DNA from: Polaribacter sp. BAL334
GTDB taxonomy: Bacteria; Bacteroidota; Bacteroidia; Flavobacteriales; Flavobacteriaceae
Direction: 5' to 3'
Assembly (NCBI RefSeq): GCF_015767435.1
Contig: NZ_JADWOV010000230.1
Span: 1-64,000, forward strand
Length of the DNA: 64,000 bases
Within the stretch, counting starts at the first letter, position 1. Each line of letters begins with the position of its first letter. Both the position numbers and the translations under genes were made by a program. The notes beneath the pieces are model-generated. The model was not told the DNA's origin. It did not search any database and saw only the letters and a list, made by a program, of their open reading frames with translations. Of this stretch, positions 8,182 to 17,505 are shown one piece after another.

Positions 8182-9060
8182 CTAAAGACTCATAATATAC
8201 TTTTTAGGAGTCGTTCCAAATTTTTTTCTGAAAGCCGCAATAAAATGACTTGCAGTGCTATAACCCACTTGAATTCCCACTTCATTGACATTGTATTGAT
8301 TGGTTTCTAATAATTTACGAGCATATTCCATTTTATAATCAAACAAAAAACTATACACGGTATCTCCATAAATTTGTTTGAAACCTTCCTTTAGCTTTTT
8401 TAAATTCAAGCCAATTTCGTTCGCGAGTTCTTGTAAACTAGGTGGTTCAGCCATTCTTGAAATGATAATTTCTTTCGCTTTTCTAATTTTTAAAACGTTT
8501 TGTTCATCCACCAAAAAAGGACAATATTCTCCAATTGAAGCTTCATCTTTTTGAAAATGCAAACTCAATAGTTCGTAAATTTTACCTTTTATATACAATT
8601 CTCTGATAGAACTATTGACATTCGCATTGATGATTTGTTGCAACACAATAGCCACATTTGGTTTTATTTCACTGTCATCATAATATTTTTTATGACTATT
8701 TTCATTACTCAAAAAAGAAATATATCCTGATTCTTTTGAAAATAAAGAATGAAACTTTTCAATCGAAATTAAAAGTGAAATCAACGTTGTTTTTGGTTGA
8801 ATTTCCAAATTTATAGGCAACGTTCTTTGTGGATTGTACAATAAAATAGAGCGATTGTCTAAAACATCAAAAGAATACGAGCCATTATTAAAAAGAAATT
8901 TTGAATTTCCTCTCAAACAAAAATGCAATTGAATAAAAGTGCTGTTGATTGTTCTTTCAAATGTTTGTTTTACAGCGCTTTCATTTTGAAAGTGAAGCAC
9001 GTAAAACCCGTTTTCAAGGTTGACTTCTTCAATGGTACTTTCTCCGACATTTTTAAACAT
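8182..9060 (-). CDS. AraC-family transcriptional regulator next to the heme genes
   Basis: The 292-residue protein has a double helix-turn-helix of AraC type at the C-terminus (about 190-292), with LQELANEIGLNLKKLKEGFK and VNEVGIQVGYSTASHFIAAF as the two recognition regions and the terminal FRKKFGTTPKKY signature. The N-terminal part (about 1-180) is cupin-like but without an obvious ligand motif. It is divergent from hemA with 205 bases between them, so it is a good candidate to control the heme genes. The signal (heme, iron or siderophore) is unknown. Confidence 0.88.
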   Translation of the reverse strand: MFKNVGESTIEEVNLENGFYVLHFQNESAVKQTFERTINSTFIQLHFCLRGNSKFLFNNGSYSFDVLDNRSILLYNPQRTLPINLEIQPKTTLISLLISIEKFHSLFSKESGYISFLSNENSHKKYYDDSEIKPNVAIVLQQIINANVNSSIRELYIKGKIYELLSLHFQKDEASIGEYCPFLVDEQNVLKIRKAKEIIISRMAEPPSLQELANEIGLNLKKLKEGFKQIYGDTVYSFLFDYKMEYARKLLETNQYNVNEVGIQVGYSTASHFIAAFRKKFGTTPKKYIMSL

Positions 9061-9239
9061 ATAAAATTTTATTAATTCGATTCATTTTATTTAGAATGAT
9101 TCTATATAAATTCAATTAAAAATCCTTATTTCTCTGCAAAAATAAGTATTTACAAGGTTTTAAATTGTAAAATTTTATTAAAAAACAGCGAACGTTATTA
9201 AAAGTACTTTTAGCGACACTTTTTCTTAGATGAAGTTTT

Positions 9240-9247
9240 TACTTTTG
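9240..9247 (+). promoter_or_regulatory. hemA promoter -7 element
   Basis: TACTTTTG matches TAnnTTTG 18 bases before the hemA ATG, predicting a leader of about a dozen bases. No perfect TTG is visible at the expected upstream spacing, which would fit an activator-dependent promoter. The AraC gene is divergent from this point. Confidence 0.5.
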
Positions 9248-9265
9248 TCCCGTTTTTAAGAAAAT

Positions 9266-10501
9266 ATGCAGGAGAAAAAACAAATTCATTTTTACAACAT
9301 TGGTGTCAGCTATAAAAAAGCAGATGCCACTATTCGTGGTAAATTTTCGTTATCAATAGAAAATCAAATAGCTTTATTAAACACTGCAAAAGAAAGAGGT
9401 TTTGAAGGTGTTTTTGTGTTGTCAACTTGTAACAGAACAGAAATTACAGGTTTTGCAGAACGTCCTTGCCAATTAATTGAATTATTTTGTGAATTTACAG
9501 AAGGCTCAATTCAAGAATTTGCAAAATATTCAAACATTTATAAAAATGATGAAGCCATTTCGCAACTTTATAGAGTTGGAACTGGTTTGGAAAGTCAAAT
9601 TTTGGGTGACTATGAAATTGTTGGGCAATTAAGACAAGCATTTAAGCAAGCAAAAAACCTAAAAACGACAAATACATACCTTGAACGTTTGATGAATAGC
9701 GTGTTGCAAGCTAGTAAACACGTTAAAAATTTGACAAAAATAAGTTCAGGAACAACTTCTGTTTCTTACGCTGCTGTTCAATACATCATCAAAAATTTAC
9801 CTGATTATGAAACCAAAAAAATACTCGTTTTTGGTTTGGGAAAAATGGGTATTCATACTTGTAAAAATTTAACAGAATATACCAATAACAACGCTGTTTG
9901 TTTGATCAATAGAACTGATGAAAAAGCAGCAGATTTTGTAAAAGAATACAAATCAATTAGAAAAGCTGCTTTTGAAAATCTTTCTGTAGAAATTGAAAAT
10001 GCGGACGTTTTGATCGTGTCAACAGGAGCTGAAAAACCTACAATTACTAAAAATCATCTTTCTGAAAATAAAGAAATCTTGATTTTAGATTTATCAATGC
10101 CTGAAAATGTTTCTTTGGATGTTATTGATTATAAAGGTGTTACTTTGGTAAATGTAGATGAACTTTCCAAAATTACTGATGAAACGTTGGCAATTCGTCA
10201 ACAAGAAATACCATTAGCGGAATCAATTATTGAAACACATAAAAAAGAATTCAACGATTGGCAAAACCATCGAAAATATTCTCCAGCAATTACTGCGCTA
10301 AAAAATTCTTTAGAGAATATTAAAAACGACGAAATCAACTTTCAGAGAAAAAAAATACCTAATTTTGACGAACATCAAGCAGAAATTATTTCTTCAAGAA
10401 TCATTCAAAAAATTACAACACAGTTTGTAAAACATTTGAAAGATGAAGAAATATCTATTTCTCAAAGTTTAGAAGTAATTCATAAGGTATTTCAATCCTA
10501 A
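9266..10501 (+). CDS. hemA: Glutamyl-tRNA reductase
   Basis: HemA reduces glutamyl-tRNA(Glu) with NADPH to glutamate-1-semialdehyde, the committed step of C5-pathway heme synthesis. The 411-residue protein has the catalytic STCNRTE motif with Cys55, the substrate region GLESQILGDYEIVGQLR (about 107-123), a Rossmann NADPH-binding site with VFGLGKMGIHTCKNL (about 188-202), and a C-terminal helical dimerisation segment. It is the first gene of the forward heme set and lies 11 bases upstream of the hemC-hemD fusion. Confidence 0.97.
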   Translation: MQEKKQIHFYNIGVSYKKADATIRGKFSLSIENQIALLNTAKERGFEGVFVLSTCNRTEITGFAERPCQLIELFCEFTEGSIQEFAKYSNIYKNDEAISQLYRVGTGLESQILGDYEIVGQLRQAFKQAKNLKTTNTYLERLMNSVLQASKHVKNLTKISSGTTSVSYAAVQYIIKNLPDYETKKILVFGLGKMGIHTCKNLTEYTNNNAVCLINRTDEKAADFVKEYKSIRKAAFENLSVEIENADVLIVSTGAEKPTITKNHLSENKEILILDLSMPENVSLDVIDYKGVTLVNVDELSKITDETLAIRQQEIPLAESIIETHKKEFNDWQNHRKYSPAITALKNSLENIKNDEINFQRKKIPNFDEHQAEIISSRIIQKITTQFVKHLKDEEISISQSLEVIHKVFQS

Positions 10502-10512
10502 GTAGCAATTTA

Positions 10513-12102
10513 ATGCAAAAAATAATAAAAATAGGTACTCGCGACAGTCAATTGGCTTTTTGGCAAGCAAATAAAGTACGCAAAGAATTAGAAGCTTTAG
10601 GATATGAAACTGAGATAGTTTCTATCAAATCTACAGGTGATATTGTGTTAGATAAACCTTTATATGAGCTTGGAATCACTGGGATTTTTACTAAAAATTT
10701 AGACCTTGCTTTGCTCGAAAACACCATTGATATTGCTGTGCATTCAATGAAAGATGTTCCTACAGTATTGCCAAAAGGGATTGTGCAAGCGGCTGTTTTG
10801 AAAAGAGCAAATTATAATGATATTTTGGTTTTAAAAGGCACTGAAGAATTTTTTGGTCAACCAAATGGCATTATTGCTACAGGAAGTTTGCGAAGAAAAG
10901 CGCAATGGCTGAATCGTTATCCAACTCATAAAGTGGTTGATTTACGTGGAAATGTAAATTCTCGCCTTGAAAAATTGGAAAATAATGATTGGGATGGAGC
11001 TGTTTTTGCGGCTGCTGGTTTAGAGCGTTTGGGCATAAGACCTGCTGGCGCAATCAATCTTTCTTGGATGATTCCTGCGCCTGCTCAGGGTGCAATTATG
11101 GTTGCCTGTCGTGAAAATGATGCTGAAATAGTAGAAGCAACTCAAAAATTAAATGATTATGAAACTCAGGTTTGCGTTGGTATTGAACGAGAATTTTTGA
11201 ATTTATTAGAAGGTGGTTGCACTGCACCCATTGGAGCTTTGGCTTATGTTGAACAAAAAACGCAAGAGATTAATTTTAAGGGAATTTTGTTGAAAAAAGA
11301 TGGCTCGAAAAAAATTACTGTAGCAAAAAATGCGCCTTTAGGACGTCATCGATATTTGGCGAAAGATTGTGCAGATTTTATCATCAATAAAGGAGGTAAA
11401 GAATTGATGTTGGAAGATGAAAATGGTTCTGTGGTTAAGCATACTATTTATTCAACAAAAAAATTATCTGAATCTCAAAAGAAATTGTTGCCAAGAACGA
11501 TTGAAGTGTTGGATAGCGATTTTATCAAAATTCGTTTCAATAGAATTCCGCCAAAAGTAATGAAGGAGGAGATTGAAAATGTGGTAATTACAAGTCAGAA
11601 TGGTGTTGAATCGATTTTGAATTCATTCACAAGAAACGAAATAAAGTTCAAAAATATTTTTTGTGTTGGAAGACGCACAAAAAACTTGATTGAAAATTCA
11701 ATTGGAAAAGTAACTTTTACAGCTAAAAATGCAAAACAATTGGCTGAATATTTGTCAGAAAACCTGAAAAATAAGGAGATTACTTATTTTTGTAGCGATA
11801 TTCGTATGGAAATTTTACCTGCGTATTTGCATGCTAAAAACATTGAAATGAATGAAGTTGAAGCATACAAAACCATGCTTAGTCCAGTGAAAATTGATGA
11901 TGCTGTTGAGGGAGTTTTATTTTTTAGTCCATCAGGAATTGAAAGTTATTTGAAAAAAAATGACACGAACAGAACTGCTTTTTGTATTGGAGAATCAACT
12001 GCTGATGTTGCAAAAAAGTATTTTAAAAATGTTGTAATTTCAAATTTACCCAGTGTTGAAGATGTTTTAGAATTGGTAAAAAACCATTTTAAACAGTCTT
12101 AA
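10513..12102 (+). CDS. hemCD: Fused porphobilinogen deaminase / uroporphyrinogen-III synthase
   Basis: The 529-residue protein joins two successive enzymes. Residues 1-305 are porphobilinogen deaminase, with VHSMKDVPT and the LEGGCTAPIGA motif whose Cys236 would carry the dipyrromethane cofactor. Residues of about 315-529 are a uroporphyrinogen-III synthase, recognisable by VVITSQNGVESI near the domain start and GVLFFSPSGIESYL plus FCIGESTADVAKKY near the end. The fusion would pass unstable hydroxymethylbilane to the cyclase. Lengths of both halves are normal. The next gene, hemB, follows after 84 bases of repeat-rich spacer. Confidence 0.94.
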   Translation: MQKIIKIGTRDSQLAFWQANKVRKELEALGYETEIVSIKSTGDIVLDKPLYELGITGIFTKNLDLALLENTIDIAVHSMKDVPTVLPKGIVQAAVLKRANYNDILVLKGTEEFFGQPNGIIATGSLRRKAQWLNRYPTHKVVDLRGNVNSRLEKLENNDWDGAVFAAAGLERLGIRPAGAINLSWMIPAPAQGAIMVACRENDAEIVEATQKLNDYETQVCVGIEREFLNLLEGGCTAPIGALAYVEQKTQEINFKGILLKKDGSKKITVAKNAPLGRHRYLAKDCADFIINKGGKELMLEDENGSVVKHTIYSTKKLSESQKKLLPRTIEVLDSDFIKIRFNRIPPKVMKEEIENVVITSQNGVESILNSFTRNEIKFKNIFCVGRRTKNLIENSIGKVTFTAKNAKQLAEYLSENLKNKEITYFCSDIRMEILPAYLHAKNIEMNEVEAYKTMLSPVKIDDAVEGVLFFSPSGIESYLKKNDTNRTAFCIGESTADVAKKYFKNVVISNLPSVEDVLELVKNHFKQS

Positions 12103-12186
12103 ATAATTCGTCAATCAAAAATTTAATATTATTTATAAGTTTTAACTTTTAAACTATAAAACATTTAAACTTTTAAACTACTTATA

Positions 12187-13149
12187 ATGTTCAGAACCAG
12201 AAGACTCAGAAAAACGGCAGCCATTAGAAGATTGGTCAAAGAAACCAGTTTGTCTGTGGACGATTTTATATATCCACTTTTTATTGAAGAAGGTCACAAT
12301 ATTGAAACAGAAATCGCTTCAATGTCAGGCATCAAACGTTTTTCTTTGGATAGAATTTCAAAAGAATTAGACGAAGTTGTTGCCTTAAAAATTCCTGCAG
12401 TGTTGCTTTTCGGAATTCCGTCAAACAAAGACAATGAAGGAACAGAAACTTGGAACGAAAACGGAATTATGCAAAAATCGATTCGTTTCATCAAGCAAAA
12501 TTATCCTGATTTATATGTAATTACAGACGTTTGTTTTTGCGAATACACTTCACATGGTCATTGTGGAATTATCCACGAAAATGATGTTGATAATGATGCC
12601 ACTTTGGTAAATATTGCCAAGCAAGTAATTTCGCATGCAAAAGCGGGTGTTGACATGGTGGCACCTTCAGGAATGATGGATGGAACCATTGAAATGGTGC
12701 GTCAATCTTTGGATAATTCAGGTTTTTCTGATTTGCCAATTATGGCATATTCAGTAAAATATGCCTCTGCTTTTTACGGTCCTTTTAGAGATGCAGCAGA
12801 TTCTGCGCCTACTTTTGGAGACCGAAAAACCTATCAAATGGATCCTGCAAATAGAGAAGAAGGTTTGCGAAAAGCCACTTTTGATGATGAAGAAGGAGCT
12901 GATATTTTGATGGTAAAACCAGCATTGTCTTATTTAGATATTATTCGCGATTTGAAAAACAATTTTGACAGACCTATTGCGTGTTATAATGTAAGTGGTG
13001 AATATGCCATGATCAAAGCAGCTGCCGAAAAAGGTTGGATTGATGGTGAAAAAGTAATGATGGAAAGTTTGCTTTCAATGAAAAGAGCAGGAGCTGATAT
13101 TATCATTACGTATTTTGCTAAAGAGGCAGCAAGAATATTGAATAAATAA
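12187..13149 (+). CDS. hemB: Delta-aminolevulinic acid dehydratase (porphobilinogen synthase)
   Basis: HemB condenses two 5-aminolevulinate molecules into porphobilinogen. The 320-residue protein has Schiff-base lysines in [12 protein letters not shown] (Lys191) and LMVKPALSY (Lys244). The cysteine triad Cys116, Cys118 and Cys126 in [13 protein letters not shown] indicates a zinc-dependent enzyme, not a magnesium-only one. It lies between hemC-hemD and hemL on the same strand. Confidence 0.97.
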   Translation: MFRTRRLRKTAAIRRLVKETSLSVDDFIYPLFIEEGHNIETEIASMSGIKRFSLDRISKELDEVVALKIPAVLLFGIPSNKDNEGTETWNENGIMQKSIRFIKQNYPDLYVITDVCFCEYTSHGHCGIIHENDVDNDATLVNIAKQVISHAKAGVDMVAPSGMMDGTIEMVRQSLDNSGFSDLPIMAYSVKYASAFYGPFRDAADSAPTFGDRKTYQMDPANREEGLRKATFDDEEGADILMVKPALSYLDIIRDLKNNFDRPIACYNVSGEYAMIKAAAEKGWIDGEKVMMESLLSMKRAGADIIITYFAKEAARILNK

Positions 13150-13213
13150 CATGTAACAATTAGCTATTAGCATTTGGCTAATGGCAAAAAGCTAAATGTC
13201 AAAAGCTAAAAAA
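13150..13213. repeat. GCTAAAAGCC-type dispersed repeat running into the hemL upstream region
   Basis: The spacer between hemB and hemL is built from variants of AGCTATTAGC, GGCAAAAAGCTAAA and GTCAAAAGCTAAA. The first in-frame ATG of the hemL reading frame (13196) is inside this repeat, which argues for the next ATG at 13214. Confidence 0.65.
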
Positions 13214-14521
13214 ATGAACTTCAAAAAATCACAAAAATTATACGAACAAGGATTGATAAACCTTGTTGGCGCTGTAAATTCTCCTGTAAGAGCCTTTGCT
13301 TCTGTAGGCGGAAATCCGCTGTTTATCAAGAAAGCAAAAGGTTCTAAAATCATTGATGTTGATGACAATGAATACCTAGATTTGGTGCTTTCTTATGGAC
13401 CAATGGTTTTGGGTCATCGTCATAAAAAAGTGCAAAAAGCGGTTCACAAAGCGCTGAAAAATGGTTATTCATTTGGTGCATCAACAGAAAATGAAATTAT
13501 TTTAGCAAAAATTGTTTGTGATGCTTTTCCAGGAATGGACAAAGTTCGTTTCGTAAATTCTGGAACTGAAGCTGTCATTAGTGGAATTCGCTTGGCGAGA
13601 GCGTTTACTGGAAAAGATAAAATCATCAAATTTGCTGGATGTTATCATGGTCATCAAGATGCATTATTGGTGGCAGCAGGTTCAGGTTTGGCAACATTGA
13701 GTTTGCCAGGAAGTTTGGGTGTGCCAGAAGGAGCTGTAAAAAATACCTTGATTTCAGAATATAATAATTTAGAAAGTGTCAAAAAACACTTTGAAAATGA
13801 CGATAATATAGCAGCAGTCATCATTGAACCTATCTGTGGAAATATGGGTGTTGCCATTCCTCAAGATAATTTTTTGAAAGAGTTAAAAGCATTTTTAGAA
13901 TCTAAAGGAGCTTTGTTAATTGCGGATGAAGTGATGACTGGTTTTCGTTCTAAATTTGGTGGAGCTCAAGAATTATTGGGTGTTGAAGCAGATATCACTT
14001 GCTTGGGAAAAGTAATTGGAGGTGGATTTCCTGTAGGTGCTTACGGAGCAAGAAATGAAATTATGGAAAAAGTGGCCCCTTTAGGTGGTATGTATCAAGC
14101 AGGAACGTTGAGTGGGAATCCAATTGCAATGGCAGGAGGAATTTCAACTTTGACCGAATTGAAAAAACAAAATCCGTATCAAAAGTTTGAGGAAATTGGC
14201 GCAATTTTAGAAGTAATTTTATTAGAAACTGCCAAAAAATATCATGTTGATTTGGTTGTAAATCGTTTTGGTTCCATGATGAATCCATTTTTTACAAATA
14301 TCAAAGTCACTAATTTCAAAGAAGCACAAACTTCAGACACCAAAAAGTTTGCAGTTTTCTTTTGGGAAATGATAAAAAACGGCGTCTTTTTACCTCCATC
14401 ACAATTTGAAGCATGGTTTTTATCTTCAGCAATTTCAGAAAAAGATATAAAGATATTTGCAAAAGCAGTTGATAAGGCAATGTTTGCAGTTTCGGAAATG
14501 AAATCAAATACTAATTTATAA
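13214..14521 (+). CDS. hemL: Glutamate-1-semialdehyde 2,1-aminomutase
   Basis: HemL isomerises glutamate-1-semialdehyde to 5-aminolevulinate with pyridoxal or pyridoxamine phosphate. From the chosen start it has 435 residues beginning MNFKKSQKLYEQ, and it keeps NSPVRAF, the GTEAVISGIRLARAFTG cofactor-phosphate region, ADEVMTGFR and the PLP lysine in CLGKVIGGGFPVGAYG (Lys266). The frame stays open to an ATG at 13196, but those six extra codons are dispersed-repeat sequence. HemE follows after 37 bases. Confidence 0.95.
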   Translation: MNFKKSQKLYEQGLINLVGAVNSPVRAFASVGGNPLFIKKAKGSKIIDVDDNEYLDLVLSYGPMVLGHRHKKVQKAVHKALKNGYSFGASTENEIILAKIVCDAFPGMDKVRFVNSGTEAVISGIRLARAFTGKDKIIKFAGCYHGHQDALLVAAGSGLATLSLPGSLGVPEGAVKNTLISEYNNLESVKKHFENDDNIAAVIIEPICGNMGVAIPQDNFLKELKAFLESKGALLIADEVMTGFRSKFGGAQELLGVEADITCLGKVIGGGFPVGAYGARNEIMEKVAPLGGMYQAGTLSGNPIAMAGGISTLTELKKQNPYQKFEEIGAILEVILLETAKKYHVDLVVNRFGSMMNPFFTNIKVTNFKEAQTSDTKKFAVFFWEMIKNGVFLPPSQFEAWFLSSAISEKDIKIFAKAVDKAMFAVSEMKSNTNL

Positions 14522-14558
14522 GCTTTAAGTTCAATAGCTAAAAGCCAACAGCCAGATT

Positions 14559-15584
14559 ATGATAAAAAACGACCTATTTCTAAAAGCCTTAAAAGGCGAA
14601 ACTGTGCAAAGACCTCCAGTTTGGATGATGCGTCAAGCAGGAAGATATTTGCCTGAATTTCAGGAAATCAAAGCAAAATATGATTTTTTTACACGTTGTC
14701 AAACTCCAGAATTGGCATCAGAAATTACTGTTCAGCCCATTCGTAGATTTGGAATGGATGCAGCCATTTTGTTTTCTGATATTTTGGTAGTTCCGCAAGC
14801 AATGAATATTGAAGTGGAGATGAAATCCAATTTTGGTCCTTATTTACCCAATCCAATTCGAAATCAAAAGGACTTAGACAGTGTTGTGATTCCTGATGTT
14901 CATCAAGAATTGGGATATGTGATGGAAGCCATAAAAATGACAAAAGAGAAACTCAACAACGAAATTCCGTTGATTGGTTTTGCGGGTTCTCCTTGGACAA
15001 TTTTGTGTTATTGTGTTCAAGGTCAAGGCTCTAAAACTTTTGACAAAGCAAAAGAACTTTGTTTTACAAATCCAGTTGTGGCGCATTCATTATTGCAAAA
15101 AATTACAGATACAACCATTGCGTATCTAAAAGCAAAAGTGGCAGCTGGTGTTGATGCTGTACAAATTTTTGATTCTTGGGGAGGCATGTTATCGCCAACA
15201 GATTATGAAACGTTTTCTTGGCAATACATTCAGCAAATTATTGATGCGTTGAAAGATTCAACTCCAGTAATCGCTTTCGGAAAAGGCTGTTGGTTTGCAT
15301 TGCACACCATGGCTAGGTCTGGAGCTTCAGCTTTGGGCGTTGATTGGACGTGTTCTGCAAGAAATGCACGTTATTTATCAGGAGGAAATATTACCTTACA
15401 AGGAAATTTTGATCCTGCAAGATTGTTATCTCCACCTTCAGAAATCAGAAAAATGGTGCATCAAATGATTAATGAATTCGGAAAAGATAGATATGTGGTG
15501 AATTTAGGACATGGAATTTTGCCAAATATTCCTCTCGAAAATGCGAAAGTTTTTGTAGATGCTGTTAAAGAATATCGTCAGTAA
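14559..15584 (+). CDS. hemE: Uroporphyrinogen decarboxylase
   Basis: HemE removes four carboxyl groups from uroporphyrinogen III to give coproporphyrinogen III. The 341-residue protein has the N-terminal signature [16 protein letters not shown] with the substrate-binding Arg residues, [11 protein letters not shown], the [12 protein letters not shown] signature around 140-151, and the C-terminal [11 protein letters not shown]. Length is normal. It is separated from the next gene by a recognised flavobacterial intergenic element. Confidence 0.97.
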   Translation: MIKNDLFLKALKGETVQRPPVWMMRQAGRYLPEFQEIKAKYDFFTRCQTPELASEITVQPIRRFGMDAAILFSDILVVPQAMNIEVEMKSNFGPYLPNPIRNQKDLDSVVIPDVHQELGYVMEAIKMTKEKLNNEIPLIGFAGSPWTILCYCVQGQGSKTFDKAKELCFTNPVVAHSLLQKITDTTIAYLKAKVAAGVDAVQIFDSWGGMLSPTDYETFSWQYIQQIIDALKDSTPVIAFGKGCWFALHTMARSGASALGVDWTCSARNARYLSGGNITLQGNFDPARLLSPPSEIRKMVHQMINEFGKDRYVVNLGHGILPNIPLENAKVFVDAVKEYRQ

Positions 15585-15589
15585 TTTTT

Positions 15590-15676
15590 GGGCGTTCCCT
15601 AAAGGTCGCGCTTTCCATTATATCTTTTTGCGAAAAAGCAAAAAGGATGTCATTTCAATCGCTAACGCAAGAGGGT
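15590..15676. repeat. Flavobacterial dispersed intergenic element with internal hairpin
   Basis: The spacer between hemE and the EI24 gene starts GGGCGTTCCCTAAAGGTCG and holds a perfect 8-bp hairpin (CTTTTTGC/GCAAAAAG) and CGCTAACGC near its end. Sequences of this form, about 90-100 bases long, are familiar to me as recurring intergenic elements in Flavobacteriia, and their role is unsettled. It is more GC-rich than its surroundings and codes for nothing visible. Confidence 0.6.
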
Positions 15677-15677
15677 T

Positions 15678-16436
15678 ATGATTAAAAACATCATTTTAGG
15701 AATCAAAGAATATGGAGGTGCTTTTGCGCTAATCTCTAAACTAAAACTTTGGAAATATTTTATAATTCCTGTATTTATTAGTATTTTGACGGCTGTTTTA
15801 ATTGCGCTTGAAGCCTATATTTTGTCTGATAATATTGGTGCTTTTATCTCAAAAGCATGGATTTGGGATTGGGGCAAAGAAACTTTTACTCGGTTGAGTA
15901 ATTTTTTTGGAGCAGTAATCATCATCATTCTTGGATTGATTGTTTACAAACATATAATATTGGCATTTTCTGCGCCATTTATGAGTATTGTTTCCGAAAA
16001 AATAGAATTTCATTTGTATGGAGATGTAAAACATTTACATCGAAAATCTTCTTTTTTCGAGCAATTAATCAGAGGAATTCGAATTAATATTAGAAATTTA
16101 TCCAAAGAATTGTTGTTCAGTTTGCCGCTTTTAATTCTGAAATTTATTCCCATCGTAAATTTTTTTTCAACAATATTATTGTTTTTATTGCAAGCATATT
16201 ATGCAGGTTTTGGAAATATGGATTATACCTTAGAACGTCATTTTAATTATAGAGATAGCGTACATTTCATTCAAAAAAGAAGAGGTTTCGCTATTGGAAA
16301 TGGGATTGTTTTTATGCTGTGTTTATTGATTCCGGTTGTCGGAATTATCATAGTTTTGCCATTGTCAGTAACTGCTGCAACCACAAAAACACTCAGTTTG
16401 TTGCATGATAAACACGAAATTGTGTATGAAAGATAA
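15678..16436 (+). CDS. EI24-domain (CysZ-like) membrane protein
   Basis: The 252-residue protein has about four to six membrane segments and the EI24/CysZ-family pattern, including NPCF-independent features such as LQAYYAGFGNMDYTLERH and KRRGFAIGNGIVFMLC. In other bacteria CysZ relatives move sulfate, but the function of flavobacterial members is not settled. It overlaps the start of hemF by 11 bases, so translation is probably coupled. A role in heme or porphyrin handling is possible but inferred from position alone. Confidence 0.82.
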   Translation: MIKNIILGIKEYGGAFALISKLKLWKYFIIPVFISILTAVLIALEAYILSDNIGAFISKAWIWDWGKETFTRLSNFFGAVIIIILGLIVYKHIILAFSAPFMSIVSEKIEFHLYGDVKHLHRKSSFFEQLIRGIRINIRNLSKELLFSLPLLILKFIPIVNFFSTILLFLLQAYYAGFGNMDYTLERHFNYRDSVHFIQKRRGFAIGNGIVFMLCLLIPVVGIIIVLPLSVTAATTKTLSLLHDKHEIVYER

Positions 16437-17328
16437 GTTTTATAAGTATATCGAAAATCTTCAAAATACCATTACTTCAACATTAGAAGCAATTGATGGA
16501 AAAGCCATTTTCAAGGAAGATATTTGGGTGCGTGAAGAAGGTGGAGGAGGCAAAACCAGAGTCATTGAAAATGGTACAATCTTCGAAAAAGGGGGCGTAA
16601 ATATTTCTTCTGTGTATGGAGAATTGCCTGAAGTTTTAAGAAATCAATTTGGGGTAAAAGAAGGGAATTTTTATGCTTGTGGACTCAGTTTGGTATTGCA
16701 TCCCATCAATCCTTTTGTGCCAACTGTTCATGCAAATTGGCGTTATTTTGAAATGTACAATGCATCAGGAGAAATCGTTACGCAATGGTTTGGTGGTGGT
16801 CAAGATTTGACTCCTTATTATTTGTTTGACGAAGATGCAATTCATTTTCATCAGGTTTGTAAAACGGCTTGTGACAAGCATCATCTAGATTTTTATCCAA
16901 CTTTCAAGAAAAATTGTGATGCCTATTTTTGGAATGCACACAGAAATGAAGCACGTGGAATTGGCGGTTTGTTTTTCGATTATTTGAAAGAAACTGAGGA
17001 ATTTTCTATGGAAAATCGATATGATTTTGTCACTGAAATTGGGAATAGTTTCCTCAATTCTTATGTTCCAATTGTTGAAAAAAGAAAAAATATCAACTTC
17101 ACTCAGCAACAAAAAGATTGGCAGGAAATTCGCAGAGGACGTTATGTGGAGTTTAATTTGGTGCATGATAAAGGGACTCTTTTCGGACTAAAAACAAACG
17201 GACGCATTGAAAGTATTTTGATGAGTTTACCTCCAAAAGTACAATGGAAATATGATTTTCATCCAGCAGAACATTCAGAAGAAGCTAATTTATTGGAGGT
17301 TTTGAAAAATCCTAAAAGTTGGATATAG
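16426..17328 (+). CDS. hemF: Oxygen-dependent coproporphyrinogen III oxidase
   Basis: HemF oxidatively decarboxylates coproporphyrinogen III to protoporphyrinogen IX and needs O2. The 300-residue form from ATG 16426 (MKDKFYKYIENLQ) matches the family length. A start at 16405 would add seven residues inside the upstream gene. Conserved stretches include WVREEGGGGKTRV, VHANWRYFEMY, WFGGGQDLTPYY, EARGIGGLFFDY and the C-terminal RGRYVEFNLVHDKGTLFGL. No oxygen-independent HemN is seen, which points to aerobic heme synthesis. Confidence 0.96.
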   Translation: MKDKFYKYIENLQNTITSTLEAIDGKAIFKEDIWVREEGGGGKTRVIENGTIFEKGGVNISSVYGELPEVLRNQFGVKEGNFYACGLSLVLHPINPFVPTVHANWRYFEMYNASGEIVTQWFGGGQDLTPYYLFDEDAIHFHQVCKTACDKHHLDFYPTFKKNCDAYFWNAHRNEARGIGGLFFDYLKETEEFSMENRYDFVTEIGNSFLNSYVPIVEKRKNINFTQQQKDWQEIRRGRYVEFNLVHDKGTLFGLKTNGRIESILMSLPPKVQWKYDFHPAEHSEEANLLEVLKNPKSWI

Positions 17329-17477
17329 CTTTATAATTTTTAAAATTTGTTGATTTTATTGTGTATTCAATAATTTTGGCATTTGATAAAGTTATTTTAT
17401 TGTTAATAATATAATTTTAATCTAAAATATCTTTCGATTTTCAATTTTTTTTTAAAATGAATTCAACCCTTTTTTTG

Positions 17478-17485
17478 TATTTTTG
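17478..17485 (+). promoter_or_regulatory. Promoter -7 element for the E2 acyltransferase gene
   Basis: TATTTTTG matches TAnnTTTG and lies 20 bases before the ATG. The region upstream is T-rich with no clear TTG at consensus spacing. Confidence 0.4.
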
Positions 17486-17505
17486 CCAACATAAAAAGGA
17501 TTCAC

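Noticed and set aside
13196..13213. hemL start at 13196
   Set aside because: Those codons are part of a dispersed GCTAAAAGCC-type repeat and the next ATG gives a normal HemL N-terminus.
16405..16425. hemF start at 16405
   Set aside because: It would add seven residues translated from inside the EI24 gene; 16426 matches the usual HemF N-terminus.
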